A program made the translations under genes and the position numbers. 64,000 nt of DNA, from positions 310,001-374,000 of the forward strand of contig JAGYIV010000010.1 of the NCBI GenBank assembly GCA_018402345.1, in the 5' to 3' direction. The notes under the pieces are model-generated. The model saw only the letters and a program-made list of their open reading frames with translations, was not told where the DNA came from and did not search any database. Positions 8,724 to 17,999 of the stretch are shown piece by piece (within the stretch, counting starts at the first letter, position 1; each line of letters starts with the position of its first letter). The stretch comes from Terrimicrobiaceae bacterium. GTDB lineage: Bacteria; Verrucomicrobiota; Verrucomicrobiia; Chthoniobacterales; Terrimicrobiaceae.

Positions 8724-9818
8724 ATGGCCGAGCACAACGACACAGCCACAGAGCAGGCGACAGAGAAAAAAATCTCGGACGCCCACAAAAAAGGCCAGTT
8801 CGCCCAAGCGCCGGAAATCCAAGTCGTCTTCGGTCTCATCGCGAGCTACTTCGTCATCCTCTTCACCCTCGGCAGCCAAGCCAACTACGTGACCGAGTTC
8901 ACCGTGGGACTCTTCGGCAACCTCGAGAAATACACCGTCATCAGCGATGCCCTCCCCCACTGGATCGCCCTCGGCTTCCTCATGCTCTTCGGCCTCCTCC
9001 TCCCCATTATCGGCGCGAACACCGTTGCCTGCGCCCTCGCAGGTGGTCTCCAGTCGCGCTTCAAAGCCACCCCGGAGGTCGTGGGCATCAAGTTTGAAAA
9101 ACTCAACCCCGTCACCGGCTTCAAACGCGTCTTCAGCAAACAGGGCGTCGTCAAAATGCTCATCGACCTCGGGAAAGTCCTCATCGTCGCCGGCCTCATC
9201 TACAGCGGCGTCCAGGAAATCCTCTCCGACCCCATCTTCTTCACCCCCGTCCCCCTCTTCCGCCTCGGCGAGTTCATCCACAGCTCGTCCCTCATGCTCT
9301 TCTTCCGCCTCGCCCTCGCCATGGGCGGCCTCGCCCTCATCCACTACCTCTTCCAACTCAAAAAAACCGAAAAGGATCTCATGATGACCAAGCAGGAGAT
9401 CAAGGACGAGAACCGCCAAGCCATGGGCGACCCGAACATCCGCATGGCCCAGCGCGCCATGGCCCGCCGCCTCCTCCAAAAACAAATGCTCGCCGACGTC
9501 CCCCAGGCCGACGTCATCGTCACCAACCCCACCCACTACGCCGTCGCCCTCAAATACGAACGCGGCGTGGACCTTGCCCCGGTCATTCTCGCCAAAGGCC
9601 ACAACATCTTCGCCCAGCGCATCAAATCCATCGGCGCGAAATTCCAAGTCCCCACCGTGGAAAACAAACCCGTCGCCCGCTCGCTCTACAAATTCGGCCA
9701 AGTCGGCAAACCCATCCCAGCCCAACTTTATCAAGCCATCGCCGAAATTCTCGGTTACGTCTACCGCACCCACCGCTATTACTTCTACGAACTCAAATCC
9801 CGCCGCCTGAAATCCTGA
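8724..9818 (+). CDS. flhB: Flagellar export switch protein FlhB
   Basis: A 364-residue protein. It has a charged N-terminal segment with ATEKKISDAHKKGQFAQAP, four membrane segments, then a cytoplasmic domain with the autocleavage motif Asn-Pro-Thr-His at residues 268-271 (VIVTNPTHYAVAL). Cleavage between Asn and Pro is needed for the switch from hook to filament export, triggered by FliK. All key residues are present, and length is normal. Confidence 0.96.
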   Translation: MAEHNDTATEQATEKKISDAHKKGQFAQAPEIQVVFGLIASYFVILFTLGSQANYVTEFTVGLFGNLEKYTVISDALPHWIALGFLMLFGLLLPIIGANTVACALAGGLQSRFKATPEVVGIKFEKLNPVTGFKRVFSKQGVVKMLIDLGKVLIVAGLIYSGVQEILSDPIFFTPVPLFRLGEFIHSSSLMLFFRLALAMGGLALIHYLFQLKKTEKDLMMTKQEIKDENRQAMGDPNIRMAQRAMARRLLQKQMLADVPQADVIVTNPTHYAVALKYERGVDLAPVILAKGHNIFAQRIKSIGAKFQVPTVENKPVARSLYKFGQVGKPIPAQLYQAIAEILGYVYRTHRYYFYELKSRRLKS

Positions 9819-9824
9819 CCGCCC

Positions 9825-12001
9825 ATGGCCACGCCCTCGACTCCATCGACCGCCGACACCTCCCCGTGGGGACGCCTGCTTAAAAACGGCGATCTCTTTT
9901 TCACGCTCGGCCTTTTCGGCGTCATCCTCCTCCTCGTCGTCCCCGTCCCCACCTGGGCGCTGGACCTCTTCCTCTCCCTCAACATCGCCATCTCCCTCCT
10001 CATCCTTCTCGTCATCATCTACGTGAAGGACCCCCCGGAGTTCTCTGCCTTTCCGACCATCCTCCTTGCCGTCACCCTCCTGCGGCTCGCCCTCAACATC
10101 GCCTCGACCCGCCTCATTCTCCTCGACGGCTACGCGGGCCGCGTCATCGAGGCCTTTGGTGAGGTCCTCATCCAAGGCAACTACCTCGTTGGCGCCGTTG
10201 TTTTCATCATTCTCGTCATCATCAATTTCGTCGTCATCACCAAAGGCGCGGGCCGCATCGCAGAAGTCGCCGCACGCTTCACCCTCGACGCCATGCCGGG
10301 CAAACAAATGGCTATCGATGCCGAACTCAACGCGGGCATCATCGACGAACTCACCGCCACCACCCGCCGCCTCAAAGTCCAAAAAGAAGCCGACTTCTAC
10401 GGCGCCATGGACGGTGCCAGCAAGTTCGTCCGTGGCGATGCCGTCGCGGGCATCCTCATCACCCTCATCAACGTCCTCGGCGGCTTCGGCATCGGTATGC
10501 TCCAAAAAGGCCTCCCCATCGACCAGGCCCTCGAAAAATACACCCTCCTCTCCATCGGTGATGGCCTCGTCTCGCAAGTCCCGGCACTCATCATCTCCGT
10601 GGCCGCCGGCCTCCTCGTCACCCGCGCCCAAGGCGAAAACAGCCTCGGCGCCCAGATCGGCCAGCAAATCGGCGCCTATCCCCGCGCCGTGGGCATCGCC
10701 TCAGGCCTCATCGCCGCCATGGCCTTCGCCCCGGGCATGCCTGCCACTCCCTTCCTCCTCCTCGGCGCCATCACCGGCTTCCTCGCCTACCTCCTGAACA
10801 AACAATCCAAAGCCGCCCTCGACAAAGGTGGAAAAGGCTCGCTCGCCCTTCCCGCCCCCGCAGGCTCCCAAAGCGGTGGCGGCTCGCCGCTCCGGGCCAG
10901 CAAGGCTCCGCCTCGGGTGATCAAAAAGGCTCCGAGGACTTCCACAAACTCATCGAAACTGACATCCTCTCCATCGAAGTCGGTTACGGCCTCCTCCGCC
11001 TCGCGGACAAAACCCAAGGCGGCGACCTCCTCGACCGCATCACCGGCGTTCGCAAGGGCTTTGCCCGCGACAATGGCATGATCATTCCTCCAATCGCGAT
11101 CCGCGACAGCCTGGAGATCGAGCCGAACGACTACCGATTCCTCCTCCGCGGCAAGGCCATGGCCGCTGCCTCCGTCATCCCAAACCGCTGGCTGGCCATG
11201 AACGTCTCGGGCAGCCAAGTCACCCTCCGCGGCGTCCCCACCCGCGAACCCGTCTTCGGCATCGAAGCCGTCTGGATCACCGAGGAGGAAAAACGCACCG
11301 CCGAAATCAACGGCTACAGCGTCGTCGATGCCGTCTCGGTCCTCATCACCCACCTCGCGGAAACCCTTAAACAAATCGCCCACCTCATCCTCACCCGCCA
11401 GGAAGTCCAATCCCTCATCGATCGCATCAAGGAATCCAACCCCTCCCTCGTCGCCGAACTCCTCCCGGACCTCGTCAACCTCGGCATCATCCAACGCGTC
11501 CTCCAAAACCTCCTCCGCGAAGGCGTCCCCATCAAAAACCTCCCCCTCATCCTCGAAACCCTCGCCGACTACGCCACCATCACCAAAAATCCGGACGAAC
11601 TCTCCGAACAAGTCCGCCGCCGTCTCGGCACCTACTTCATCGGCCAATACGAATCCGAACCAGGCCTCGTCCGCGCCATCACCCTCGACCCGGGCCTCGA
11701 ACAAACCCTCATCACCCGCATCCAGCGCTCACACTTCGAGACCACTCTCGCCCTCGACCCACACACCGCCCAGTTCCTCCTCCGCGAACTCACCATCCGC
11801 TCGAACTCCATGGCCGAACAGGGCCTCAGCCCCATCACCATCCTCAGCGCGGAACTCCGCCTCGCCTTCAAACGCTTCTTCGAACCCTCCCTCCCCAAAC
11901 TCGCCGTCCTCGCCTACCAAGAACTCCCCGCACAAACCGAAATCCAAAACATCGGCATCATCACCGCACCCCCCAACCCGAAAACCCAAGCCGCCGCCTA
12001 A
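9825..12001 (+). CDS. flhA: Flagellar export protein FlhA, frame-shifted in the linker
   Basis: The N-terminal membrane domain (about residues 1-325) contains the FlhA signature region DPPEFSAFPTILLAVTLLRL and the cytoplasmic FHIPEP loop with GRIAEVAARFTLDAMPGKQM. The cytoplasmic nonamer-ring domain follows (DILSIEVGYGLLRLADK, then RGKAMAAASVIPNRWLAMNV). The two halves are in different frames. A base appears to be missing between about 10860 and 10925, in the Gly/Ser-rich linker, after which the frame returns at Gly-Ser-Glu-Asp (10928). Total length of about 725 codons is normal. The linker position means a small error there would be less visible than in the domains. Confidence 0.88.
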
Positions 12002-12335
12002 CCTCCCCCAAGGCAGATTTTTCCCCCCCCACACTCAAAACTCGAGGGGGCACGGTCAGTCCCAGCCGTGAAGAAACCGACCCCCTCCCCTCACCCAACC
12101 CCCGCATCAAAAGAAAACAAACACGAGATTGATGCATCTTAATTTAATAGAAAAGAAACCATTAATTACTTAAATAATACTTAAACAAACCGAATTCCCC
12201 CGCACCTCCAATTCTCAAAATTCTGTTAATTCTGTCCAACCCTCCCTCCAGTTCCCGTGCCACCCACGACTGCCTGATTTTGGCTTAAATCTTGCTACGA
12301 ACTGGTGGTTTTTTCTAAAAGTCACACCCTGACCC
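12002..12335 (+). other. Gene-free gap after flhA, with an AT-rich patch
   Basis: A 334-base gap with no supportable gene. It contains a degenerate palindromic repeat at 12046-12070 and a markedly AT-rich stretch at about 12115-12190 unlike the surrounding GC-rich DNA. The AT-rich part could hold the promoter of the downstream small membrane protein-fliA unit. I could not fix clear -35/-10 boxes. Confidence 0.5.
12046..12070 (+). repeat. Interspersed palindrome, degenerate copy
   Basis: GGGGG followed by CACGGTCAGTCCCAGCCGTG. It aligns with the better copies at 15489-15513 and 20061-20083, which share a purine/G run and a CACGGCYR...YGGCCGTG hairpin. It lies between genes, like the others. 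Confidence 0.55.
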
Positions 12336-12635
12336 ATGCAATATTTCACCCTCATCGGGGGCTTCCTCGGCTTCCTGCTCACCCTCGTGGCGAGCATTTT
12401 TGCAGGGAAAGACCTCGCCGCATCGGTCTTCAACGCCACCATCGGCTGCATCATCACCGCCTTCCTCTTCCGCGGCCTGCGCTTCTCCATCGAACATTGC
12501 GCCCGCCAGATCGTTGCCCAAAAAGCCCGCGAGCGCGACGAACTCCGCGCCGCCGAACAAGCCGCCGCTGCCGCGCCTGATCCCGCTGCCACACCCCAAG
12601 CCGCGCCGAACGAAACCCAAGGCTCACCCGCCTGA
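12336..12635 (+). CDS. Small two-helix membrane protein of unknown function
   Basis: A 99-residue protein with two hydrophobic helices at about residues 4-23 and 29-47 (TIGCIITAFLFRGLRF between them and after), then a charged helix and an Ala/Pro tail in the cytoplasm. I do not recognise a family. It sits 2 bases before fliA, where many bacteria with this operon order carry flhF/flhG, so it probably shares the fliA transcript. It is too small to replace FlhF or FlhG. Coding is supported by composition, spacing and a plausible membrane topology. Confidence 0.6.
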   Translation: MQYFTLIGGFLGFLLTLVASIFAGKDLAASVFNATIGCIITAFLFRGLRFSIEHCARQIVAQKARERDELRAAEQAAAAAPDPAATPQAAPNETQGSPA

Positions 12636-12637
12636 CC

Positions 12638-13420
12638 ATGCCCGAAGTCGCCGAACACAAACCAGTCATCAACCCCCACAGGGTTTCGGCCGCTTGGCGC
12701 GCCTACGGCGAGGCGTCCCACTCCGAGGAGGATACCCTCAAAAGCCACATGCCCCTCGTCCGCTCCGTCGTGGACCGCATGCGCGCCAGCCTCCCCCCGC
12801 ACATCGATATCCAGGACCTCTACTCGGTCGGCCTCCTCGGCCTCATCAACGCCCTCCGCCGCTTCGACCCCACCCACGGCATCACCTTCGCCAGCTACGC
12901 CACCATGCGAATCCGTGGCGCCGTTCTCGACGAACTCCGCCGCATGGACTGGATGTCCCGCTCTCTCCGCGTCAAAGCCAAAAAACTCACCGAAGTCATC
13001 TCCGCCTTCGAACAAAAAGTCGGCCGCCCAGCCACAGAAGCCGAAATCGCCGAGGAACTCGGCATCTCCCCGGAGGAATACACCACTCTCCTCGACGACG
13101 TCCGCCCCGTCAGCTACGTGGAACTCGATTCCCTCTCGGGCGATGACGAGGACTCGAACCTCCACGACGTCATTGCGGACGAAAACCAACCCACCGCCAG
13201 CGATCTGGCGATGAAGCAGGAACTCATCCAGCTCGTCTCCGAACGCATCGAAAAACTCCCCGAAATCCAACGAAAAATCCTCGCCATGTATTACCACGAA
13301 AACCTTCGCCTCGCCGAAATCGCAAAAATCTTCGGCCTCACGGAATCCCGTATCTGCCAAATCCACACCCAAGCCGTGCTCAGCCTCAAGTCCTACATCC
13401 GCTCGTCAGCCTCCAAATAA
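12638..13420 (+). CDS. fliA: Flagellar sigma factor FliA (sigma-28/WhiG type)
   Basis: A 260-residue sigma-70 family protein. Region 2 carries HIDIQDLYSVGLLGLINALR and GITFASYATMRIRGAVLDEL; region 3 has GRPATEAEIAEELGIS; region 4 has LAEIAKIFGLTESRICQIHT. That domain set, without region 1, is typical of FliA, which directs late flagellar genes such as flagellin and the stator. It lies directly upstream of motA-motB. No FlgM anti-sigma factor is visible in the window. Confidence 0.95.
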   Translation: MPEVAEHKPVINPHRVSAAWRAYGEASHSEEDTLKSHMPLVRSVVDRMRASLPPHIDIQDLYSVGLLGLINALRRFDPTHGITFASYATMRIRGAVLDELRRMDWMSRSLRVKAKKLTEVISAFEQKVGRPATEAEIAEELGISPEEYTTLLDDVRPVSYVELDSLSGDDEDSNLHDVIADENQPTASDLAMKQELIQLVSERIEKLPEIQRKILAMYYHENLRLAEIAKIFGLTESRICQIHTQAVLSLKSYIRSSASK

Positions 13421-13467
13421 AAAACATCCCACCCGACGTCTCAACCCGCTAACAAACAAAACACCTC

Positions 13468-14337
13468 ATGACACTCATCATCGGATTCATCGTCGTTCTT
13501 GCCGCCACCATCGCGGGTTACCTTTTTGCCGGTGGCAGCCTCCTCGCACTCACCATCGCGGCATGGCCTGAATACCTCATCATCTTCGGCATCTCGATCG
13601 GGCTCCTCGTCATCGCCAGTCCGATGTCCCTCCTCAAAAGCATCCTCAACAAAATCAAAATCTCCTTCCGCAACCAGGCCGTCCCCACCGAAGACTACCT
13701 CGACGCCCTTAAGCTCCTTTACGAACTCTTCACCAAAGCCCGCCGCGGCGGCCTCATCGCCATCGAAGACGACGTCGTCACCCCAGACCAAAGCCAAATC
13801 TTCCAAAAATATCCCTCATTCCTCAACGACCACGAACGCCGCGAATTCCTCTGCAACGGCCTCAAGCCCATCATCGACGGCCGCCTCAAGCCCGAACAAC
13901 TCGCCGCCATGCTCGAAGGCGACCTCGAAAGCAAACACGAGGACTTCCACCTCCCCGTCCAAACCCTCAACCTCGTCGGCGACTCCCTCCCGGGCATCGG
14001 CATCGTGGCCGCCGTCATGGGCATCATCAACACCATGGGCAGCATCAGCCAAGGCGCTGAAAAAGTGGGCATCAAGGTCGGCGCGGCCCTCGTCGGCACC
14101 TTCCTTGGCGTCTTTGTCGCCTACGGCTTCGTCAACCCCCTCGCTGCCCGTATCAAACTCAACAACGTCTACGAACTCCAATACTTCACTCTCCTCATGA
14201 AGGGCATCGTCGGCTTCACCGGCGGCATGGCCCCGCTCATGGCTGTCGAATACGCCCGTCGCGCCATCGACCCCGCCTTCCAACCCTCATCCGACGAAGT
14301 CGAAAACATGGTCAAGAGCCTCGGCACTGGAGCCTAA
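13468..14337 (+). CDS. motA: Flagellar stator protein MotA
   Basis: A 289-residue protein with four membrane helices and the large cytoplasmic loop between helices 2 and 3. The conserved block with DSLPGIGIVAAVMGIINTMG and GAALVGTFLGVFVAYGFVNP forms helices 3 and 4. MotA pairs with MotB to form the ion-driven stator. It is followed 12 bases later by motB. Length is close to enterobacterial MotA (295). Confidence 0.95.
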   Translation: MTLIIGFIVVLAATIAGYLFAGGSLLALTIAAWPEYLIIFGISIGLLVIASPMSLLKSILNKIKISFRNQAVPTEDYLDALKLLYELFTKARRGGLIAIEDDVVTPDQSQIFQKYPSFLNDHERREFLCNGLKPIIDGRLKPEQLAAMLEGDLESKHEDFHLPVQTLNLVGDSLPGIGIVAAVMGIINTMGSISQGAEKVGIKVGAALVGTFLGVFVAYGFVNPLAARIKLNNVYELQYFTLLMKGIVGFTGGMAPLMAVEYARRAIDPAFQPSSDEVENMVKSLGTGA

Positions 14338-14349
14338 GCCTCACATCCC

Positions 14350-15138
14350 ATGGCAAAAAAACATCACGAACACCACGGCGGCGCATGGAAAGTCGCCTAC
14401 GCGGACTTCATCACCTCCATGATGGCCCTCTTCATGGTCATGTGGATTCTCATCGCGGAGGAAAAACCCGAGGTGCTCGCCCAGATGTCCCTCTACTTCA
14501 AAGACCCCGCCTCCGCCCAGAAGCCGCCCACCACCTGGGGCGTCATGGAAAAGGAAATCATGGCGACCCAGAAGGACGCCAACATCAACGACAAGCGCGA
14601 CAATGAAAACGAGGGCTTCCTCAAAGCCATCGCCCGCGATTTCTACCGCATGCTCAATGTCAAGGAGGAGGAAAAGGAACCCATCGACATCGAGATCACC
14701 TCAGACGGCCTGAAAATGACCGTCTATGACCGCACCAACAAACCCATCTTCATCGACAACACCACCCAACTCACCGACTGGGGGAAATTCGTCTTCCAGA
14801 ACATGGCCTGGCTCATCGAACGCTACAATTTCCTTGTCTATATCGACGGACACACCTCCACCGGCCTCCGCTTCGACGACCCCAAGCAATACAACGAATG
14901 GGAACTCAGCGCCGACCGCGCAAACACCATCCGCCGCTTCATGGAGTATTACGCCATGGCCGACGACAAAACAAAACGCGTCACCGGTTTCGCCGACTCC
15001 AAGCCCCTTATCAACACCGCGCCCGACGCCGAGGAAAACCAGCGCATCACCGTCAGCCTCTCGCTCACGCAAAAACCACCCGCCACTCCGGAGGCCTCGC
15101 CTTCCACCGCCACCACACCGGCAGCCACCACCCCCTGA
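14350..15138 (+). CDS. motB: Flagellar stator protein MotB
   Basis: A 262-residue protein with a His-rich cytoplasmic start, one membrane helix with the ion-carrying aspartate (D19 in VAYADFITSMMALFMVMWIL), a plug/linker, and a C-terminal OmpA-like peptidoglycan-binding domain with YIDGHTSTGLRFDDPKQYNE and WELSADRANTIRRFMEYY. It anchors the stator to the cell wall. The Asp and Arg expected for peptidoglycan binding are present. A Thr/Pro/Ala tail ends the protein. Confidence 0.95.
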   Translation: MAKKHHEHHGGAWKVAYADFITSMMALFMVMWILIAEEKPEVLAQMSLYFKDPASAQKPPTTWGVMEKEIMATQKDANINDKRDNENEGFLKAIARDFYRMLNVKEEEKEPIDIEITSDGLKMTVYDRTNKPIFIDNTTQLTDWGKFVFQNMAWLIERYNFLVYIDGHTSTGLRFDDPKQYNEWELSADRANTIRRFMEYYAMADDKTKRVTGFADSKPLINTAPDAEENQRITVSLSLTQKPPATPEASPSTATTPAATTP

Positions 15139-15154
15139 CCGCTCCCGTAGCACC

Positions 15155-15448
15155 ATGAAGGATTTTCTCCAAGGCCGCCCCCAATCCCGCTCGATCCGCC
15201 CGACCCATTCCAGCGAACCCAAGCCATCGCACTTTCCGCCGATCTCACAACCTGCACCGGAGCCCGAACCCGTCTCCGAACCCGAGTTCCCTCCTATCGA
15301 GGACAGCACCCCGCCCCCCACCGAACCCTCCCCCTGCGCAAACAGCGAACCACTCGTCGAAACCGTGCCAGACGCCCAAGGCCGCATCGGCCACATCGTC
15401 ATCACCTGCCGCTGCGGAGAACAAACCATCGTCCAGTGCAACTACTGA
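15155..15448 (+). CDS. Small proline-rich protein, unknown
   Basis: A 97-residue protein 16 bases after motB. It has a basic start, a long Pro/Glu/Ser linker, and a short C-terminal block, GRIGHIVITCRCGEQTIVQC, with three cysteines. The cysteine-rich end could bind a metal, but no known family was recognised. Coding is supported by codon-position bias continuing from motB and by its close spacing. A role in the motor is only suggested by position. Confidence 0.55.
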   Translation: MKDFLQGRPQSRSIRPTHSSEPKPSHFPPISQPAPEPEPVSEPEFPPIEDSTPPPTEPSPCANSEPLVETVPDAQGRIGHIVITCRCGEQTIVQCNY

Positions 15449-15488
15449 GACCAGCGTCTCCATGAAATTGGACTCGGCACCGCAAAAG

Positions 15489-15513
15489 AGGGAGCACGGC
15501 CGTCTCGGCCGTG
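15489..15513 (+). repeat. Interspersed palindrome (CACGGCCG hairpin)
   Basis: GAGGGAG followed by CACGGCCGTCTCGGCCGTG (15495-15513), a near-perfect hairpin with 8-base arms. The same element is at 20061-20083 and in degenerate form at 12046-12070. All copies are intergenic, which is typical of REP-like elements. Confidence 0.75.
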
Positions 15514-15578
15514 TGGTGACTGGCCCTCATTCACAGAGTCGTCGCCACCGATCCGGAGAAAAGCCTCTCTCCAATCAC

Positions 15579-15599
15579 CCAAAAGCAATCCGCTTTTGG
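15579..15599 (+). repeat. Second palindromic element (CCAAAAGC hairpin)
   Basis: A perfect hairpin, CCAAAAGC-AATCC-GCTTTTGG, ending one base before the ATG at 15601. Related copies are at 20390-20410 and, more degenerate, at 59508-59528. Its position directly against the start codon could affect translation of the downstream gene. Confidence 0.7.
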
Positions 15600-15600
15600 C

Positions 15601-17909
15601 ATGAACCTCCCCGCACCATCGCGCCTTGCTGCCACTCTCCTGATCGCCCTCGCCGCGATCCTCCCCCTGCACGCCCAACTCCCCACCGTGGTCACCAAAC
15701 CACCGGCTGTCAGCAAAACCACCCAATCCACCAACCTCCCCCAACTCGCCTACGCCCTCCACGAAGCTTCGCTCGACCTCCCTAGCGATGCCCGCCGCCG
15801 CGTCCAATACGCCACGCTCTCCATCCTTCTCCTCTCCCAATTCAACCGCCTTCTTCCCGCCGAGATCAGCCCGCGCGACCTCGACTCGCTTGCCACAGTC
15901 TTCCTCACAAAAACACCCGACACTGCCCGTCAGAACCAAATCGCCTCGACCCTCCCGCCTGCCGACTCGCTTGAATTCAACGGCACCAAACTCGGCGGCG
16001 GCAACTTCCGCAAGATCGACTCCATCATCGGCCTCGGTGGATACCCCATCGCCCTCGACCGCGAACTCCCCGCACGCATCGTCCCCCTCGAATCCGCCGC
16101 CTCCCAAGGCCTCGCTCACGCCAGAGAGGAATTTCAATCCACCCCACCGCCGCAAGGCTCCCTCCCTCCCGAACAAATCCAAGACCTCTACAACCGCATC
16201 CACCAAGCCGACATCGCCCCCCAAGTCGTCGAGGACGGTCTCCTCATGCGCCCCTACGCCGGCCGCATTGACGACCTCTACCACCAACTCACCCAAAAAC
16301 TACCCACTCGGCCCGCTCGAGTTCCTCGCCCTCCTCGACAGCCTCCCCCCGCGCCAATACAGCCCGCTCTCTGGCACCTCCGCCCGCCGAAACGTCCCCA
16401 TCAGCCGCGTCAACCTCAGCGACATCCTCACCGGCGGCAGCCTCCAGGCGGTCCAGAAATTCAAATCCCAACACCCGAAGGCAAATGTCCGAAACCCCTT
16501 CCAAGGCCTCGCCATTCGCCTCCTCCCGCTCCTCGACGAACCCCTCCGCGACACCACCCCGGGCTTAGACCTCCCCGTCTCTCGCGATGCCCTGAAACGC
16601 GCCATCACAGACCCCAGCCGCTTCCGCCCGCCGGACGCCCCACCACTCTTCAAGGATCCAAGCCGCTTCCTCGGCCAGTGGCCAGACCCTCGTTTCCTCC
16701 ACACCTCAAGAAAATCTAATCCTTCAAACGCCGCCCTCCTCTCCGCCATCCAACAAATCGATTTCGAAACTCCCCTCCCTGAAATGGATTTCGAGCCCGC
16801 CGGCAACGAACTCATCCAACTCGCCACTCTCGAACCCGAAAGCAAAGCCCACTACCAACGCTATTCCTCCACCGACCTCCTCCAAGATCTCGGCCTGCCT
16901 GCAGAACCCCAAGACGACCTCCAGCCGACCACCCCACCGGCACCTCCCACACTCTACCCCGAACCCGCCGGCCTCTCCCCCCTCGCACTTAACATCCCAA
17001 CGCCATCCGCCCCCACTCCCACTCCCACTCCAACGCCAGAACCAACGCCAGAACCAACGCCAGAACCAACGCCAGAGCCAACGCCAGAGCCAACGCCAGA
17101 GCCAACGCCAGAGCCAACGCCAGAGCCAACGCCAGAGCCAACGCCAGAGCCAACGCCAGCAGCTAGAGCCAACGCCAGAGCCAACACCAGAGCCAACGCC
17201 AGAGCCAACGCCAGAGCCAACGCCAGAGCCAACGCCAGAGCCAACGCCAGAGCCAACGCCAGAGCCAACGCCAGAGCCAACGCCAGAACCAACGCCAGAG
17301 CCAACGCCAACGCCAACGCCAGAGCCAACGCCAGAACCAACGCCAGAACCAACGCCAGAACCAACGCCAGAACCAACGCCAGAACCAACGCCGACTCCAG
17401 AGCCGACTCCATCCGACCCATCCGACCCAGAGTCCCTCATTGCCTCCACCCCGGCACCCACCCCCATTCCCGTCGCCAGAGCCATCCCGATCAACACACC
17501 ACCCACACAGCCGGCCCCCCAGCCCGATGACCGCACGCCCCGCGAATCCCAATACCAGATCGCCGTCCTCACGCCCACCGTCCGCGAAGCCATCGACTAC
17601 CTGAACACCATCGCCGCAAACGACCTCGCACTCTCCGACAACCTCGCCGCCTACCGCCGCACAGAATGCGACATCCGCTGGCTGGGCGACGCCCTCCGCC
17701 CCCTCGCCGCCCTCTCAAACCCCTCCCTCGATCCACTCCTCGCCGCCACCCGCGAGGAGATCGTCACCCTGCTCGAGCGCCGCGACACGCTGAAAAAACA
17801 ACGCATGGACCTCCTCTCCACCCGCCACGACGCCCGCCAAAAACTCGATCGCGAGATCGAGACCACCCGCCGCGACCGTCTCGCCCAACTCGCTGGCAAT
17901 CCAATCTGA
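15601..17909 (+). CDS. Secreted protein with long (Glu-Pro-Thr-Pro)n repeat, interrupted by two frame breaks
   Basis: The start gives a clear signal peptide (ALAAILPLHAQ cleavage region) and a conserved-looking helical domain up to about residue 235. At the A5 run 16295-16299 the frame shifts by one base; removing one A joins HQLTQ to NYPLGPLEFLALLDSLPP. A Pro/Glu/Thr repeat begins at 17032. At 17160-17166 seven extra bases (CAGCTAG) break the repeat and shift the frame again. The restored frame ends in a charged helical C-terminal domain (EIVTLLERRDTLKKQRMDLL) at 17909. The corrected protein would be about 766 residues. I do not recognise a family. Position after motB hints at an envelope or motility role. 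Confidence 0.6.
17032..17400 (+). repeat. 12-bp minisatellite GAGCCAACGCCA
   Basis: About 30 tandem copies of a 12-base unit encoding Glu-Pro-Thr-Pro, with single-base variants (GAACCAACGCCA) at both ends and an irregular spot at 17160-17166. Because the unit is a multiple of three, copy-number slippage keeps the frame. The 7-base irregularity does not. Confidence 0.9.
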
Positions 17910-17924
17910 CCCCCCGGAAATCAC

Positions 17925-17940
17925 CCCGAAATATCCCTCA
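17925..17940 (+). repeat. Left target-site duplication of the insertion sequence
   Basis: CCCGAAATATCCCTCA, repeated exactly at 19360-19375 on the other side of the element. Confidence 0.9.
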
Positions 17941-17999
17941 TGTCCCCGCCGGTTCAAAAGTGAACTGAGACGGAACAAAAGTGGAAAAGTGCATTTGTT

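Noticed and set aside
8649-10667. 672-residue open frame on the minus strand opposite flhB and flhA
   Set aside because: The plus-strand genes are clearly identified; the antisense frame is Gly/Glu/Asp/Val-rich, the typical mirror of C-ending codons, with no domain.
17032-17400. Regular repeats considered as a CRISPR array
   Set aside because: Units are contiguous 12-mers without spacers and encode a Pro-rich peptide in frame.
16724-17593. Minus-strand frame with Gly-Val-Gly-Ser repeats
   Set aside because: It is the antisense of the Glu-Pro-Thr-Pro repeat; no start signal or domain.
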